Below the pieces are notes generated by a model, which saw only the letters and a list, made by a program, of their open reading frames with translations, searched no databases and was not told where the DNA came from. From positions 1,240,001-1,304,000 of the forward strand of contig CP071498.1 of the NCBI GenBank assembly GCA_017354895.1: 64,000 nt of DNA. Direction: 5' to 3'. Source of the stretch: Podospora comata (lineage: Eukaryota; Ascomycota; Sordariomycetes; Sordariales; Podosporaceae). Below are positions 22,569 to 35,015 of the stretch, one piece after another; within the stretch, counting starts at the first letter, position 1, and every line of letters starts with the position of its first letter. The translations under genes and the position numbers were made by a program.

Positions 22569-24586
22569 CGGCCCGGTTATGGCGGCATGACGGCAACCTA
22601 TGTTCGGCTCAATCAGGACGGTCTGACAGGCGGCTGGCAAATTGAGGGGACACTGGAGTATCAGCAACAACCTCGTCGCGACAACAGTTGACGTTGCTCA
22701 AGGACGATGCGGCTCATGTCTGCCGGGCGGCCCGAATCCCTGGACAATTTCCTGGGACCCGATCATGCGGGTCTGCGACGTCGAATATCGTTGCTAATGC
22801 AGGGGAAAAATTGCTTATCACAGCTGGCACCGCATTTGCCATTCTGAAACACCCCCTCGGCGTTAGGTGATGATGGTGCCTACTCAGCTCTCCTCCTTCA
22901 TCTTTCCCCCACACACCACCAACTGACCCCCAACGACACCCTGTCATGCAATCGGAATCGGCAGGATACATTCAAATGGCATGCTGATCTTGCGACTCTC
23001 CTGCGCCATGCGGGCGCCAATTCCTTCTAGGGAGCGGCGGCTGCTGTTGCATGATGCATCATCATCCGAACTGGTGGTGTCTTGGCTTGGGTTTGACAGT
23101 TTTGGGGGAAAGGGAGACTGGACCTGTCACGAGGGAATAGGAGCGGAGGATGTCACTATCATCGGAAGACGGGCGAGAAGCGTCAACCTCGGCGCTCTAG
23201 GACTGGATGCAAGACTTTTTTGTGTCTTCCTCTCACGACACGGCACGATCACGGGACGATGTCTTCCGAGCCCCCGAGAACAGCTGGCCCTCACCTAATT
23301 CTGGCCTACATACAACCTTTCAACTTACATTTTTTTCACTTCGACTTTTTGTATTACTGATATATATCTTTGGGTTTTTGCACTTGGTTTGGCTGTCTTG
23401 TTATTTCTGGCTTTTGTCTTGCATTGCCCTTTTTTTTTTCTCTTCAGATACTCCCCAGTGACTGGGGAAGGATTGTATTATTTACTTTTTTTTTATATTT
23501 CAAGCACATAATTTTTATTTTCTGAAAGTTTCATTTTTTTTTCTTTTCTATTTGAAGTGGTTGGATTATGGGGACGGAACCAGCGGCAGCGTCATAATCA
23601 TCAACGAGGGCTGGCAGGAAAACAACAGAGAGAGATGGAAATTTAGGGAACCGACAACACAAACTCCTAATGTACGTGTGTGTGCGTGTGTGTGTGTACG
23701 AAAAGAAGACCTAGTGCGACAAACCAAACAGTGCGAAATGATACCCTGGGTTTTCTCTTTTTTTCTTTTTCCGGAGCGGGCGGAAGAAACTAAAAGTTGG
23801 GAGAGAGACTATACAATGTATTAGTACGACGACGATTTCGGTAACTGGAGTCTGGAGGTTTTTGGTGTGTGCATAACATAGCATAGCATGGGTATGGATG
23901 GGCTTGAGAAAAGGGGGTTGGTGGTGTCTTTGCGTGTGTGTGTTGTGTGTTGTGTGTGGGAGCTGATGGGGTAGATCATGGGAGTAGATTTGTATCTCAA
24001 GGGTGGGGGGGAGGGATAGGTGATGCTAGAATGGGAATGGGGGGAGGTTAATAGGGGTGTGGTATATATAAAAAGATCGTGAGCCTGGGAATAAAGGAAT
24101 GGGGTTTTGGCGGAGAAGGGTTTTAGTGTTTAATTTTTATAGTTCTTTGTAGAGTACTTGTTTCTGTTTACAAATGGATTTGGATACACAAAACTGCTTT
24201 CTTGGGCTTTCCACTGTGTGCCTATTGCTGTTCATCAAAACAGCAATTCACAAAGATCAAAGACAACAAACAACAACCTGTTTACAGGATAATACTGTGA
24301 TAAATTCATCTACGCTTACAAAGGGTGTTTAACCACCCCAAAAACATTCCTACAAAACAACGCTATACCTCCTTCTTTCCTCACCTAGGATTAGTATTTA
24401 TAAACCCCGACTCAGGATCTATGAACTCCAGCGACGCATTATCCCCCCGGCCCCCCGCTTATAAGACCCAGAAGACCCAGAAGAACCCCGAAGATAGGTC
24501 TTCTGGTCCAGCCTCGTCTTTGGCTTCTTCTCCTTCGTCTCTGGCTTCTCCCTCTCCTTCTTGTAGCTCCCTGCAGAGTAAGTCTC
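22569..24586. other. Intergenic, 3' of zinc-cluster factor and 3' of MOB3
   Basis: Two convergent 3' regions. Poly-T stretches occur at about 23430-23550. GT-rich microsatellite stretches occur at 23674-23700 and 23930-23960. No coding exon was recognised; open frames are short. Confidence 0.5.
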
Positions 24587-26245
24587 CTAATCCAGCTCCT
24601 TTACCGGCTTGTCCTCCTCTTCTTCCTTCTTCTTATCTTTACCATCTCCTGTTGCCGCAGCAGGGGCGGTTTCCTCAATCTCAACCTCCTCCTCCGCCCC
24701 ACCACCAACGACAGTAACGTCATCAACTTCCCCATCTGTCTCCTCCTCCTCCTCTTCTTCTACTTGAGCATCCTTAGCGCCACTCTGCCCCTCCTCGATA
24801 CACTTCCCCTTATCATCTCCCTTTTTCTCCTCCCCCTCCAATTTCTTGTCCTCCTCCAGCGGTGAAGCCAAAACCTCCTTCGTAGTAGCACTAACACCAG
24901 AATAGCGCTCCGGCTCGTCCGCAAAATTTTCCTCGAGTTTCTTCTCCTCTGCCTTTGTCGTTTTAGGAGGGGGAATAACACTCCCCGGCCTAACCGGCTC
25001 CTTCAACCCCTCCACAATAACCGGAATCTCCCCCTCCGGACCCCCCTTCTCCTCCTCCTCCGGTCGTCCCGCCTCCACCACAGTCCCCGTCTCGCTCACC
25101 CCCGAAGATATACTCATCACGCTCAACCTCCTCGAAAGCTCCCCATGACCCCCAGGGCTGTCATCTTCGTCCGCTTCAGGAACAGGCATGATAAAGCTCC
25201 CCGTGGACGGGCTAGACTTGATATGTCTCCGGGTATTGGTCCTACTCAACCCCGGATCCTCCCCGCTCAGCTCCGCCACCCTCGGAGGCGGTTTCGCAAT
25301 CGTTATCCCGCCCTGTCTCTTCCCCCCTCCTGCTGTCTTTTCCTCTTCCTCCCCAGTAATCGGCAGCCCTTCCGCCTCGGGCGGCAGCTTGTAGTTCTCC
25401 GCCGGCAAAAGATCGTAAACATCACAGACCGTCTTGAAAAAAACATACAGCCCCGTCTCCCCCTCCACCTTCCAAAACACCTGCCTGTGCTGAAACCAAC
25501 CATGGGCAAAAATCCTGTGCAGCCGTCTGAAGACATTGACCAAATTCTTCACCGCTTGGTTCTTGTCGTGACTGTCAACCACAAACCTGCTGGGGAAGAT
25601 CTTGGGGTTGGTGACGACATTGGCCGCCCAGTCAAGCGTGTGGCAGCAGTAATCAATCGCGCAGCAAGACTTTGGCGCGTCGTGCACCGCGCACAGAAAC
25701 TGCCATTCTGACGCGCGCATCTCTGGGCATGTCTGAGCGGAACAAGGCGGGGTGTCGAAGAGGAACTGGACGATGAGTTTGTTGCAGTGGGCTACGAGGA
25801 AGCGGCATAGTTCGTAGAGCCAGAGGGTTTTGTCGATTCCTGGGGGCGGGGCGGCGAGGAGGAGGGCGGTGGTGCGGGTTATGGGGCTGGTGTTAGAGGA
25901 GGAGTGGTGGTAGTGGAGGGCTGAGAGGTGTTCTTGGAGTTGGAAGGCCGAGTCAAGCTGGGGATGGGGTTAGTTATTTGGGGAGGGAGAGGGGAGGGAG
26001 AGGGGAGGGGGGGGTGGGGTGGAAGAAGGGAGACAAACTTCTTGGAGGGGAACAAGAGGGGGACCAGTGTGCATGTCGGCTGCTTTGGTGCCGGGGTGGA
26101 TGCGCCGTTTGGAGTTTGCGTCGAGGGCGGTTTGTTCTATTGGGGGAGGGTGGTGGGCGCCCATCATGGGGGATTTGGGACCTATTTGGATCTCGGCTGG
26201 AGGTGGTGGGCTGGGGAGCCGAGGGGAGTTTGGGGCGAGGGACAT
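24587..26245 (-). CDS. mob3: Phocein-type MOB protein (MOB3/Mob4)
   Basis: Two exons (26245-26039, 25957-24587) give 525 residues. The Mob/phocein fold lies at about 70-245: DKTLWLYELCRFLVAHCN, CPEMRASEWQFLCAVHDAPK, CCAIDYCCHTLDWAA, FPSRF and FRRLHRIFAHGWFQHRQVF. The Cys and His positions match the zinc site. The wording is closest to animal MOB4/phocein rather than Mob1 or Mob2. In Neurospora (MOB-3) and Sordaria (SmMOB3) this protein belongs to the STRIPAK complex, which controls hyphal fusion and fruiting-body development. Residues 250-525 form a Glu/Lys/Pro-rich tail that animal homologues lack, with runs such as EEEEEEETDGEVDD. It is divergent from ZNG1. Confidence 0.88.
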
Positions 26246-26764
26246 GGTTGTTTTGTCCTCGAGGCTCCAGTGGGTGGGTGGTTTGTTGACTTTGGTCTTT
26301 GTCGGCCGCGCGCGCGGATGCCTGCTTCGTAGAGATGGTAGACTGTGGTTGACAATATCGATTGTTGATGCAGAATCGACGACTCGACAAAGAGATGCTG
26401 GGGTGATGTTTGGGTAAACTCGGGCCGGGGGTTTTGTGAAGCTGGAAAGTATGGACCGACGTCGTTGCCCGATATCATTCTAGAAGTTAATGCTGTCCCG
26501 GCGGCGCTTACCAGCTTCTGGGGGCCCAAGCTCCCTGAGCCGGGGATCCCTGCTGTGCCCTTACGTAACGTGCCAAGCCCAGATCCAAATCTGGGATTCC
26601 AAGTTGCCTGCCCCGCCATTGTTGGAAGCATTGCTCCAGGACATGTGCGCCCTTGCAGATACATCATCAGCTTGACTATCTTGACCCGTTCAAAGAGGAC
26701 AGACAGAGGATACCAAAACTCAACACTTTCTCTTTATACAATTGACGAAATAACGACCGCTTAA
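26246..26764. other. Divergent promoter, MOB3 and ZNG1
   Basis: 519 bp separate the two start codons. An alternative minus-strand frame reaching 26390 exists but is out of frame with the Mob domain, so it was not used. No binding site was identified with confidence. Confidence 0.5.
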
Positions 26765-28190
26765 ATGAACTTTGACGACGACGACGCCCCGCCAGACCTG
26801 ATTGGTGCTGATGAAAAAGTAGAAGTACCAGAAGAGAAAGCGAAAAAGGTGCCAATCACAATAGTAACAGGTTTGTATTGCTATGGCTTTACTTTACTCT
26901 TGGGATATATCGCCTGTTCTTACACAAACCCTAGGATACCTTGGAGCTGGGAAAACCACACTGCTCAACTACATCCTGACTGCAAAGCATGGCAAAAAGG
27001 TTGCTGTGATTATGAATGGTGAGTAGAGAAGACCAGATTCTGTGTCAAGAGTGTCTCTTGCTGACTGCTATTTTCAGAGTTTGGGGACTGTAAGTCATCT
27101 CCCCCTGAGACATTTGCTTGAGTATAACGTAACTGACACAGCTCAGCTTTGGACATCGAAAAGTCCTTGACTGTGAATAAGGATGGCGAGGCTGTGGAAG
27201 AGTGGTTAGAGGTGGGCAACGGATGCATCTGCTGCTCCGTGAAGTAAGACGGCCTCTTTCAAGTCAGTGAAACCCCGCTAACAGTTCTAAACAGAGACAC
27301 AGGCGTGAACGCCATCGAGTCTCTGATGGAAAAGAAGGGAAAGTTCGACTACATCTTACTCGAAACAACAGGGTTGGCTGATCCGGGCAATCTGGCGCCG
27401 CTATTCTGGGTTGATGACGGGCTAGCGAGCACCATTTATCTAGATGGCATCGTGACCCTCGTTGATGCCAAGAATATCCTTCGCAGCTTGGATGATCCTG
27501 CGGGCAAAGTGGAAGGTCATGAAGACTCTGATGATCATGGACCAGTCATGACCACTGCTCACGTGCAGATTTCACACGCCGATGTCATCGTCATCAACAA
27601 GTCTGACCTTGTGAGCGGAGAAGAGTTGGAAGCCGTCAGGGAGCGCATCACATCCATCAATGAGCTGGCCAAGATATTCGTCACCTCGCAAAGTGTTGTG
27701 CCTGATCTGGAGGGATTCTTGCTCGACTTGCACGCATATGACCGTGTCGATGAACTTGACCGTGCAGGACGTGGGCACAGCCACCTCGATAAAGTGAGTG
27801 GGACCTATCCAATCGACTGTGGCACAGACAAACTGACAGATCTGCTAGACCATCTCAACATTGTCAATCCCTCTCGAGGAGCTGATGACCAACCAACTGA
27901 CGGCAGTAGACGCCTGGCTGCGCTCGGTGCTGTGGGAGAATGAGCTTCCTGGGAACAAGGCGGCCAATGGGCCAGCTTTTGAGATCCATCGGGTGAAGGG
28001 GCGGCTGTTTATCGAGGATGGGGCTGAAAAGATGGTCCAGGGAGTGAGAGAGATTTTCGATATCTTTGACAGCCCCGCGCCGTTATCTGGTGATGTACCC
28101 CGGAAAGGCAAGCTGGTGTTGATTGGGCGGCATCTGACAGACTTGGACTTTGAGAAGAGTCTGTTGGATGCTGTTCGGACGGCGGCTTAG
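26765..28190 (+). CDS. ZNG1: COG0523/CobW zinc-chaperone GTPase (ZNG1/CBWD)
   Basis: Six exons (26765-26870, 26935-27018, 27078-27089, 27147-27243, 27295-27793, 27849-28190) give 379 residues. Walker A is GYLGAGKTT at about 36-44. The metal-binding CxCC motif is GCICCS with cysteines at 94, 96 and 97. The base-recognition motif is INKSDL. A His/Asp-rich loop (GHEDSDDHG) and the CobW C-terminal domain ([15 protein letters not shown]) follow. Members of the eukaryotic branch deliver zinc to methionine aminopeptidase Map1. Exon 3 codes only 12 nt, needed to read EFGDS across two introns. The acceptor at 27146 was preferred to 27141 because only it holds the frame. Confidence 0.92.
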
Positions 28191-29014
28191 ATAGGCACTC
28201 TGAAAGATGAATGAAGAGTGAAAATGAACTCATTTGCCGGTGCCAGTTGACAGGTCTGAGTACGGAGTAATTGGTTGAATTAAAGTTTAGGAGGCGACAG
28301 GGAAGACGGTGGACGTAGCCTTGGCTTTAAATTTGGACATTGCGGTATAATTTTTGTGGAGAATGCACGGATCCGCTTGCGATCCCTTGAGCTTTCCCGC
28401 CCTCAACCAAGCGCCCATCTTTGGTTCAGTTACAAGCGTTTGCATGATTCGTAGCGCTGTCTCGAAAACGCGACACTGGCTGGCCATCACCACCGGTTTA
28501 CCCTCTTCGTCCCAAGATATTCTCTATCCAGTCTCGTCTAGGAACACATATATAACTACGAACCGAGACACCTCTGAACCCCGCGTTCCAAATGATGAAC
28601 CGGCAAGGTACGATGGCCCATTCTTTGCCCTTGCTTTTGCCATCTTGATTCCTCGTCTCGCCCGGTACCCCGCTGTTTGTCCATCTCGAATGCCACACAT
28701 CTGCCGCCGTCAAAGAAAACACCTGCCGAGTCACCGCCCAGTCGTCTGGCCCTCGTGGCACCTCCGAGTTATGGGATGGAACGAGGGGTAATACTGGCCT
28801 CTGCACCTACATCGAACCGAAGCAGACATACATAGACTTGGCGGCGGGGAGGGAGCCGGTGGGGGAGGGGGTTGTTGTGAGCGAGGCTCAACATGCCCTC
28901 ACCTTCATCAAGTCAAAATGGCGGAGGAGGAACTACACTGTTGAGCCCTATGCTGCTGGGCGGTTCAGCCGGCTGTGCTCCTCCAATCGCTCCCGAATCG
29001 AAGACGACGTCCGA
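28191..29014. other. Intergenic, ZNG1 3' end and NOT2 promoter
   Basis: No coding exon was recognised. A minus-strand frame at 28498-28806 has no family signature and was left out. Confidence 0.45.
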
Positions 29015-31348
29015 ATGTCTCAGGAGGCGGCCATGACCTCCCATTCTTCCCGCCAGGGTGTACCCATCAGCCGAGCTCGCGATAGTTTGGTTCCAACAGG
29101 GAAACAGATTTGCTGACTGATGTCGTCAATAATAGGACCATTACGACAAGTGCCCTACGGGCAACAGCCGCCTCAGCAACAGCCGGGGCGCCCAGGGCAG
29201 GCGAGGGGGCTACCTAAAGCGCAGCAAGGTGAGAATGCACTGGGATGAGGATAGGTCTGGCAGAACGACGTTGACATGCATGACTGCGTAGCGGCGATGA
29301 ACAATTCCAATTGGGCGTTTGGCAATGGCGGCGGTCTATCGATGGGGGGTAATGCGAACCTCAATATGGGAATGCGGCCGCAAGCAAGTGGAAATCTCAG
29401 TTTTGCTCAGAGCTTGATAGGCTCGCAGCAGCAGTCGGCAACGTTGGACCCATCGTAAGTTGGACTTCCGGATTTTGTTTTGTTTTGTTTTGGTTGGCGG
29501 AGGGGTGAGCGGTGCTGCTGCTGGGCTGCATTGTTCGCGCTGTTTTTCATCCATTGTTGCGACCTTCTGGTTTTCTGCGACTTTCTGGGCCATTCACCTT
29601 GCGCTCATTGCTTCTGGCCTGCAACTGCGACTTTGCGGCCGCTCTCGTTTTGGTCTGGCATTTCGCCTCCGATCTTTCACCTCAACACCCTCAACCCACC
29701 CTCTTACCCTGTCCACGCGCAACACCACTCGACTCTCGTTTTCCCGCTGCGTAGTTCGCTATGGCGCGACCGGTCGGGTCAAAGATGAGAATCGCTGCAA
29801 TGCGCAAGGCAGCCAGTGCCAAAGAACAACCGCTAAAGCAACCAGAAGGAGTGCCGTACGCTTTGGTTGTAAAGGGGTACTGTCTCACAGCCTGGCGCAC
29901 ATACCTTGCCTCTCTGTCGCAGATTGCGACTCTCTTGGTCTCATTATTGAATCGACAACGTACTAACGGGGCCGTATCTAGGGAGTTTCCATCTCTGTCC
30001 AACACGGCGCCAAATCAATCAAACCCTGCATCTATGTGGGCGCAACAACCATCCCGCAATATCGGTGGAGGAGCTCACCGGGGCCCCCAGACGCCCTTAT
30101 CAGCGCATCCGGGCCAACAAGATGATCTATTCACATCCTCTCGACTAACCTCGACTGCGCAATCGTCTTTTCGTTTTGGCAACCAGGGAGCCGTGAACCA
30201 AGCGCCCCAGGGAGGACAGGCTGACGAGTTCCCACCATTGAACCGATCAACGAACGGCGAAATAGGAGGACAAGATCGGGGTCCAGGTCTGATGTCGAAT
30301 ATGGGGTTCGGCCAAGGGGGTGCCCCTTCTACTAGGGGTGTGTCACACGCGAACCTAGCTGGGAACGGTCTTCTCAACGCCCTGTCGGCTACTTCCCGGA
30401 CAGGAGAGGTTATTTCGCCAACGTCGATACAAAGGTCCCAAGGGCCTCGAAGTCCAGTGGACGATGAAGAACCGCGCCAAAAGCCACCCGGGTTTCGCGA
30501 GGGCAGCGTGGCGTCACATACTTCAGGAAATGATGCGGTCGGCAGAAATCCGTTAGGCGCTATTGGTAACGACGCTCCTTCGGGCAAGGCGAGAGAGGAG
30601 GACCGAGGCCAGCTCCCGGATGTTGTTGATCCTCTTGAAGGGATGTCTCCTATTGACAGGTGGGGGATCAAGGGGCATCAGACTTTGATGAACAATTTCC
30701 CCGACTACAACATCATCGGCCATGGGATCGAGCCATCGGTTCTGGGGTTGGATTTGCGTTCCAGCGAGTAGGTTGTTGTCTGACACACGTTAGGAGACCG
30801 GGACAATTGCTAACTCTGTTCAAGCCTGATTTCCACGCAGATTTACTCGCTGTTCAACGCCATGCCTCCAAGGCCGGCGGTTCAGAATTTCAAGCTGCCC
30901 GACTGCTACGAGGTCAAAAACGTACAGCCCATGGATGTGAAAATTAGTAGCTTCAACGAGGAGACCTTGATGTGGATCTTTTACAGCTGTCCGCGGGACT
31001 ACAAACAGCAATTGGCGGCGATGGAGCTGTGAGTGTCTGCTGCCCCATATTCTCATGAGCGTGATAACTGAGACGAATACAGCATGAGCCGCAATTGGCG
31101 ATGGCACAAGCGTCTGCAACTCTGGTTGACCAAGGACGAACAGCTGGTACCTCAAACCTTGAGCGTTAATACTGAGCGAGGCTACTACATTGTGTGGGAC
31201 AAGGACTTATGGCGCAAAGAGCGGGTATGAAACTTTTGTCTACAAAGGATATTGACACGGCTTTGCTGACCTGATGCCGCAGAGGGAACTTACTCTGCAC
31301 TATGCTGACCTCGACACGACGTCCGCGTCACCTGCTGTAGTATCTTGA
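29015..31348 (+). CDS. NOT2: CCR4-NOT complex subunit NOT2
   Basis: Seven exons are inferred: 29015-29057, 29136-29228, 29292-29454, 29982-30767, 30825-31028, 31083-31224 and 31283-31348, giving 498 residues. The N-terminal half is Gln/Gly/Asn-rich and contains SEFPSLS. The C-terminal NOT box is clear: LPDCYEVKNVQP, FNEETLMWIFYSCPRD, NWRWHKRLQLWLTKDE and ERGYYIVWDKDLWRKER. NOT2 pairs with NOT3/5 on the NOT1 scaffold and supports deadenylation and mRNA turnover. Intron 3 is 527 nt, far longer than the others, and contains an ATG at 29761 in frame with exon 4, so a second start is possible. The choice of ATG 29015 over 29033 is uncertain. Confidence 0.88.
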
Positions 31349-32189
31349 TAGTATGCCAGCCGGCAAAGGGAAGCATCGCAGGCTTAAATCATAGTGTATT
31401 CATTAGGTAGTTTCGGCTCTAGCGAGGGGATGTGGTTTAGCGAATGGGCTTGATTTCACCCCCTTTCTCATGGGCTTCAAAAAGCAACGGTGGGCGTGGG
31501 GGCAACGGCCACGGGAAGGTTTTAGTTGGTGAGCATCCTCTATTCGGTGCGTCACAAGCGAAATAGATGTTGTGTGTGTGTATGTGTGAGCGAGCATATC
31601 TAAGTTTGTTCCCTGTGTAACGTGTCCATTTTGATAGATTGACGCCACTTGCCGGAGTTAACGTGAGGGAGTGAGTGCGAGCTGCTTGGACCGAGCGTCA
31701 GGTGGTTTCTTGGCACGGATGATGCAAGTGATTCGAGGCCGCGACGGGGAGCGAACGTGTCCGGCATCAAGCCATTTGAACATCCACGACGCACCCGACG
31801 GCCGAGACCAACCAACCACCTGTTTCGTTGATCCACTCCCCATCGTCAACCTTGGGCCTTGAACCTCATCGTTCTATCCAACATTTTCTTACTCTTCATC
31901 TTGCGCTTGACAGCACTGCCGACCGGGACTGCCGATTCGCAAACGGATTTACCTTGCGCACATCTGTCTGTTCGCTACCTGACCACCCAGCCAGCCACCT
32001 ACGACCGAGGACAGGATTGCCCGGGTGAAGAACTCCGACTCCGATCACGCGCACGCGCACGCGGCATATATCACCGTTTTTTACCCTACCTCGCCCTCGC
32101 GCATTTCTGTACCAACAACAACAACAACCACCACCGGGGGTTCCGCGAGAGAGAGAGAAAGAGAGAGAGATAGGGAAAGGAAGTTCAAA
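31349..32189. other. Intergenic and leader of the Cue1-like gene
   Basis: The NOT2 3' end is followed by a long presumed leader ending in a GA microsatellite. No coding exon was recognised. Confidence 0.5.
32146..32170 (+). repeat. GA-rich simple repeat in the 5' leader
   Basis: A short run of GA dinucleotides with one interruption lies just before the start codon at 32190, probably in the transcribed leader. Confidence 0.7.
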
Positions 32190-32884
32190 ATGGCAGACGC
32201 AACCGAGCAGCAAGTCAACGTCCCGGGGCTGTTGTTCATTCTGGTCCTGTCTGGGATCTTGATCAAGTACTTGTTTTCTTCGGGGTCAGGGAACGGGAAC
32301 GGGAATGGGGATAGGAGGAGGGCGACGGGACAGCAGGACCCGGTGGCGATGGCGAGGCAGAGGGAGGCGGCGGTGCAGAGGGTTATGCAGATGTTTCCGC
32401 ATTTGAGCAGGAGGGAGGTGTTGTGGGATTTGCAGAGGACGGGGGGGAATGTGGCGTTGACTGCGGAGAGGATTTTGGGGGGACGGCTGGAGAGTGTGAG
32501 TTTACTCTTTTTGTGAAAGAGGGGGTTTGGAATGATTGCTAATGTTTATCTGTGTGACAGCCCCCAGCTACGTTCCAGCCGCCGCCACCACCCGAGGGGA
32601 GCGCTGGTCCGGCTGCTTCTGGGAACGCGAATGTTAATAGCGCTGTCAAGCCGCCTGTGCCTGCGCACCCGGATCTGATTACGAGGTATAACCTGGCGGA
32701 GAAGTTGAAGGGGTCCGAACCTGAGGAGGACAACACCAAGGCGAGTGGGAAAGGGAAGGCGTGGAGTTCGAACAAGGATGAGAGGCAGAGTTTGTTGCAG
32801 AAGAGGAGGGATCAGATGATTCTGGAGGCGAGGAGGAAGATGGAGGCCAAGATTGCTGCAGAAAAGGCTGCGAAGGGGTTGTAG
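32190..32884 (+). CDS. CUE1: Cue1-like ERAD factor with CUE domain
   Basis: Two exons (32190-32495, 32561-32884) give 209 residues, close to yeast Cue1. One N-terminal membrane anchor (GLLFILVLSGILIKYLF, about 13-29) precedes a CUE domain at about 55-98 (AVQRVMQMFPHLSRREVLWD, then TGGNVALTAERIL). The C-terminal helix rich in Lys/Arg (LLQKRRDQMILEARRKMEAK) is in the place of the Ubc7-binding region. In yeast, Cue1 tethers and activates the ubiquitin-conjugating enzyme Ubc7 at the ER for protein degradation. The intron interrupts a Pro-rich linker. The family is well supported by order and size. Confidence 0.87.
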
Positions 32885-33681
32885 GAATCTGTGGTGTACA
32901 CTGGCTTGTTTCTCTTTGCATAGCATTATGTGCATTGCATTCGGGGTTTGTGTTTGGGGCCCCTACATAGAATGGTATATTTATTCTTCATCAGCGCGAA
33001 GGCTAACAGGAAGGTTGTGTTGATTTTTGGTTAAATACAATTGCGGTCACGGTGGGCTAGACATAAACAACGCAGATCCAGGAACGCGTGTGAAGGGATT
33101 AGGTATGTAGTCAATTGTTTGAGGCATGAGACTTGGGCGAGTTGGTTGCTTCTCTCTCTGTTTATCAAAGAGCAGGTGGGTCTGGAACAGGAGATGGACC
33201 CACGTGCCGGAGCGATTAGATAGTAGCAACACACGGCCACATTCACATGCTTTCTGCGAGCTTGCATCGACCGCCGCTGGCACCTTCGAGACCCGACACC
33301 AAACAGCCCCCCCTTTTTGTGAGGCAAAATGCGGCTTTTGGACGATTTAGCCTCGCCCGAATCACAACCCAGGTGGTTGCCGAGTCACCCTCTCATACAG
33401 GGCTGAGATCGTATGAAAAGGAAGGGTTTCACATGCGACACCTCCCGTACTTGGATTCCTTCCCTCAAGAATTCTTGAAGTCTCGTTGTTTTTCTCGCTT
33501 GTTTTATTTTCTTGCTCTCTTCTTTTATCCTTCTCTTGACAAAGGAATCGATAGGCGTCCGACTAAAGAAGTCAGATTCTCGGGACTCGTTCGCTTTCAA
33601 CGGTCACCAGCGCGGATCTCTTTGAGGACGCCCCTGGTTTATCCCTTTCTAGCCTGGGACGCCTCCGAACGAACGGACAAG
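32885..33681. other. Intergenic and leader of the two-TM gene
   Basis: A plus-strand frame runs through from 33247 into the next gene without a stop, but its composition changes at 33682. The upstream part was treated as leader. Confidence 0.45.
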
Positions 33682-35015
33682 ATGTGGACCACTTTCAGCA
33701 GCCGTGACGAGCCCGCCACGCCGCTGCCGCTGCCGGCGCGGCCCCCTACTTCCTCGTCGTCGTCTTGTTCTCCTGCTCATCCCTACCCACCGCTTTCTCC
33801 CAACTGTGAACATCCTCAGCCAATGTATCGTGTTTACCCCCACGATAATAACCGCCACCACCAGCAGCACCATGTCGAGAGCGAGTACTGCCACGCCAGG
33901 CGAGGCGGCTCGCCTACTTCTGCGTCAACAACTGCCGCTCCTTGGGATAACCCAATGGTTGATCTGCCCTACGTTGATTACGCCCAGGTGGAGATTCAGT
34001 CACAGTCTATCAAGGTGATTCGGTCTCCGTTGTCACTGGTGAAGTCGGTCGCGTCGAGGTTGCCGACTAGCCCTTATATGCTCGCCAGAGTGGTGTCTAC
34101 CTACGCTACCAGGTCGAGGAGCTCTTCCCCGCCGGCTTCGACTGAGCCGCCTGTTGCTCCGCCGTTGCCGAACCGGCCGAGGATAGAGGAGGGGTATTCT
34201 CCGGGGGTTTCGAGACAGGGGCAGACGCGGAGTATGGAGGGTAGGGCTAGGGAGAGTGAGAGCGGGGTGAATTGGGATTATGGGTCGCAGGGTGAGTCAA
34301 TTCTTGTATTGGGAGAGGAGAGAGTGGATTGCTGACGTGGCGGATAGGCATTGGAATGCTCTCTCTCGCCAGGCAAGGAGGCAATGCGCCTGATTTGGAG
34401 AGGATGAATTACATTAACAGTTTGGCCTATCTGATGAGAGGGTTGCCGGCAGATCTCACACCTGCGGAGGCTTCGACTATACGGCAGAGCACACCCGCGT
34501 CGGTGGTAGGCCCGCAACCAAACGACTATTCTGGCCCACACCATGACAGGCCGATGCCACCTTTACAGAGGAGTATCGTCCACCACATTGCTTTCATCGT
34601 GCTGAACTGGCTGTATGCCTTCTGGCAGGTGTTTGCACCATTCCTGGGACAGGGGATCTCTGGCCTGCTCCAGTTTGAGAGGGACAATCAGCTTATCAAC
34701 AAAATGGCGATGAGCACGTTCAAGGGCGCGAAGAATGCGTATGTCTGGTTTTCTGCGGCTTACGTGGGCCAGCTCATAGCGGCGTTCATGGCGTGGGTTT
34801 TCCAGGGCGTTCACGGGGCTTTGGCTGAATTCCGGGCGCAGTCTGATGCTATGAGGACACAGGGAGGTGGTTTTTCGAACCAGCAGCAACCATCGATGTC
34901 GTCGGAGGAGTGGGAAAGACGAAGGATGTATGAACAGCAGCGGGCGCAACATCAGGGATGGCCATCACAGAATTATTCGATGGACTGTACACAGCTTGCG
35001 AGGCAGGGGCTCTGA
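33682..35015 (+). CDS. Unrecognised protein with two hydrophobic segments
   Basis: Two exons (33682-34291, 34348-35015) give 425 residues. I do not recognise the family. The first 220 residues are Ser/Pro/His-rich and probably disordered. The C-terminal half has two hydrophobic segments, HHIAFIVLNWLYAFWQVF at about 290-310 and YVWFSAAYVGQLIAAFMAWV at about 345-365. Between them is a conserved-looking amphipathic region (ERDNQLINKMAMSTFKGAKN). The tail is Gln-rich. The balance of disordered N-terminus and paired membrane helices suggests a membrane protein, but no role can be assigned. The frame is open upstream to 33247, so a longer N-terminus is possible. ATG 33682 was chosen because the sequence before it looks like leader. 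Confidence 0.7.

Noticed and set aside
28498-28806. 102-codon minus-strand frame between ZNG1 and NOT2
   Set aside because: No family signature and no partner exons; likely promoter sequence.
33247-33681. In-frame N-terminal extension of the two-TM protein
   Set aside because: Composition changes sharply at 33682 and the upstream part reads like leader; not fully excluded.
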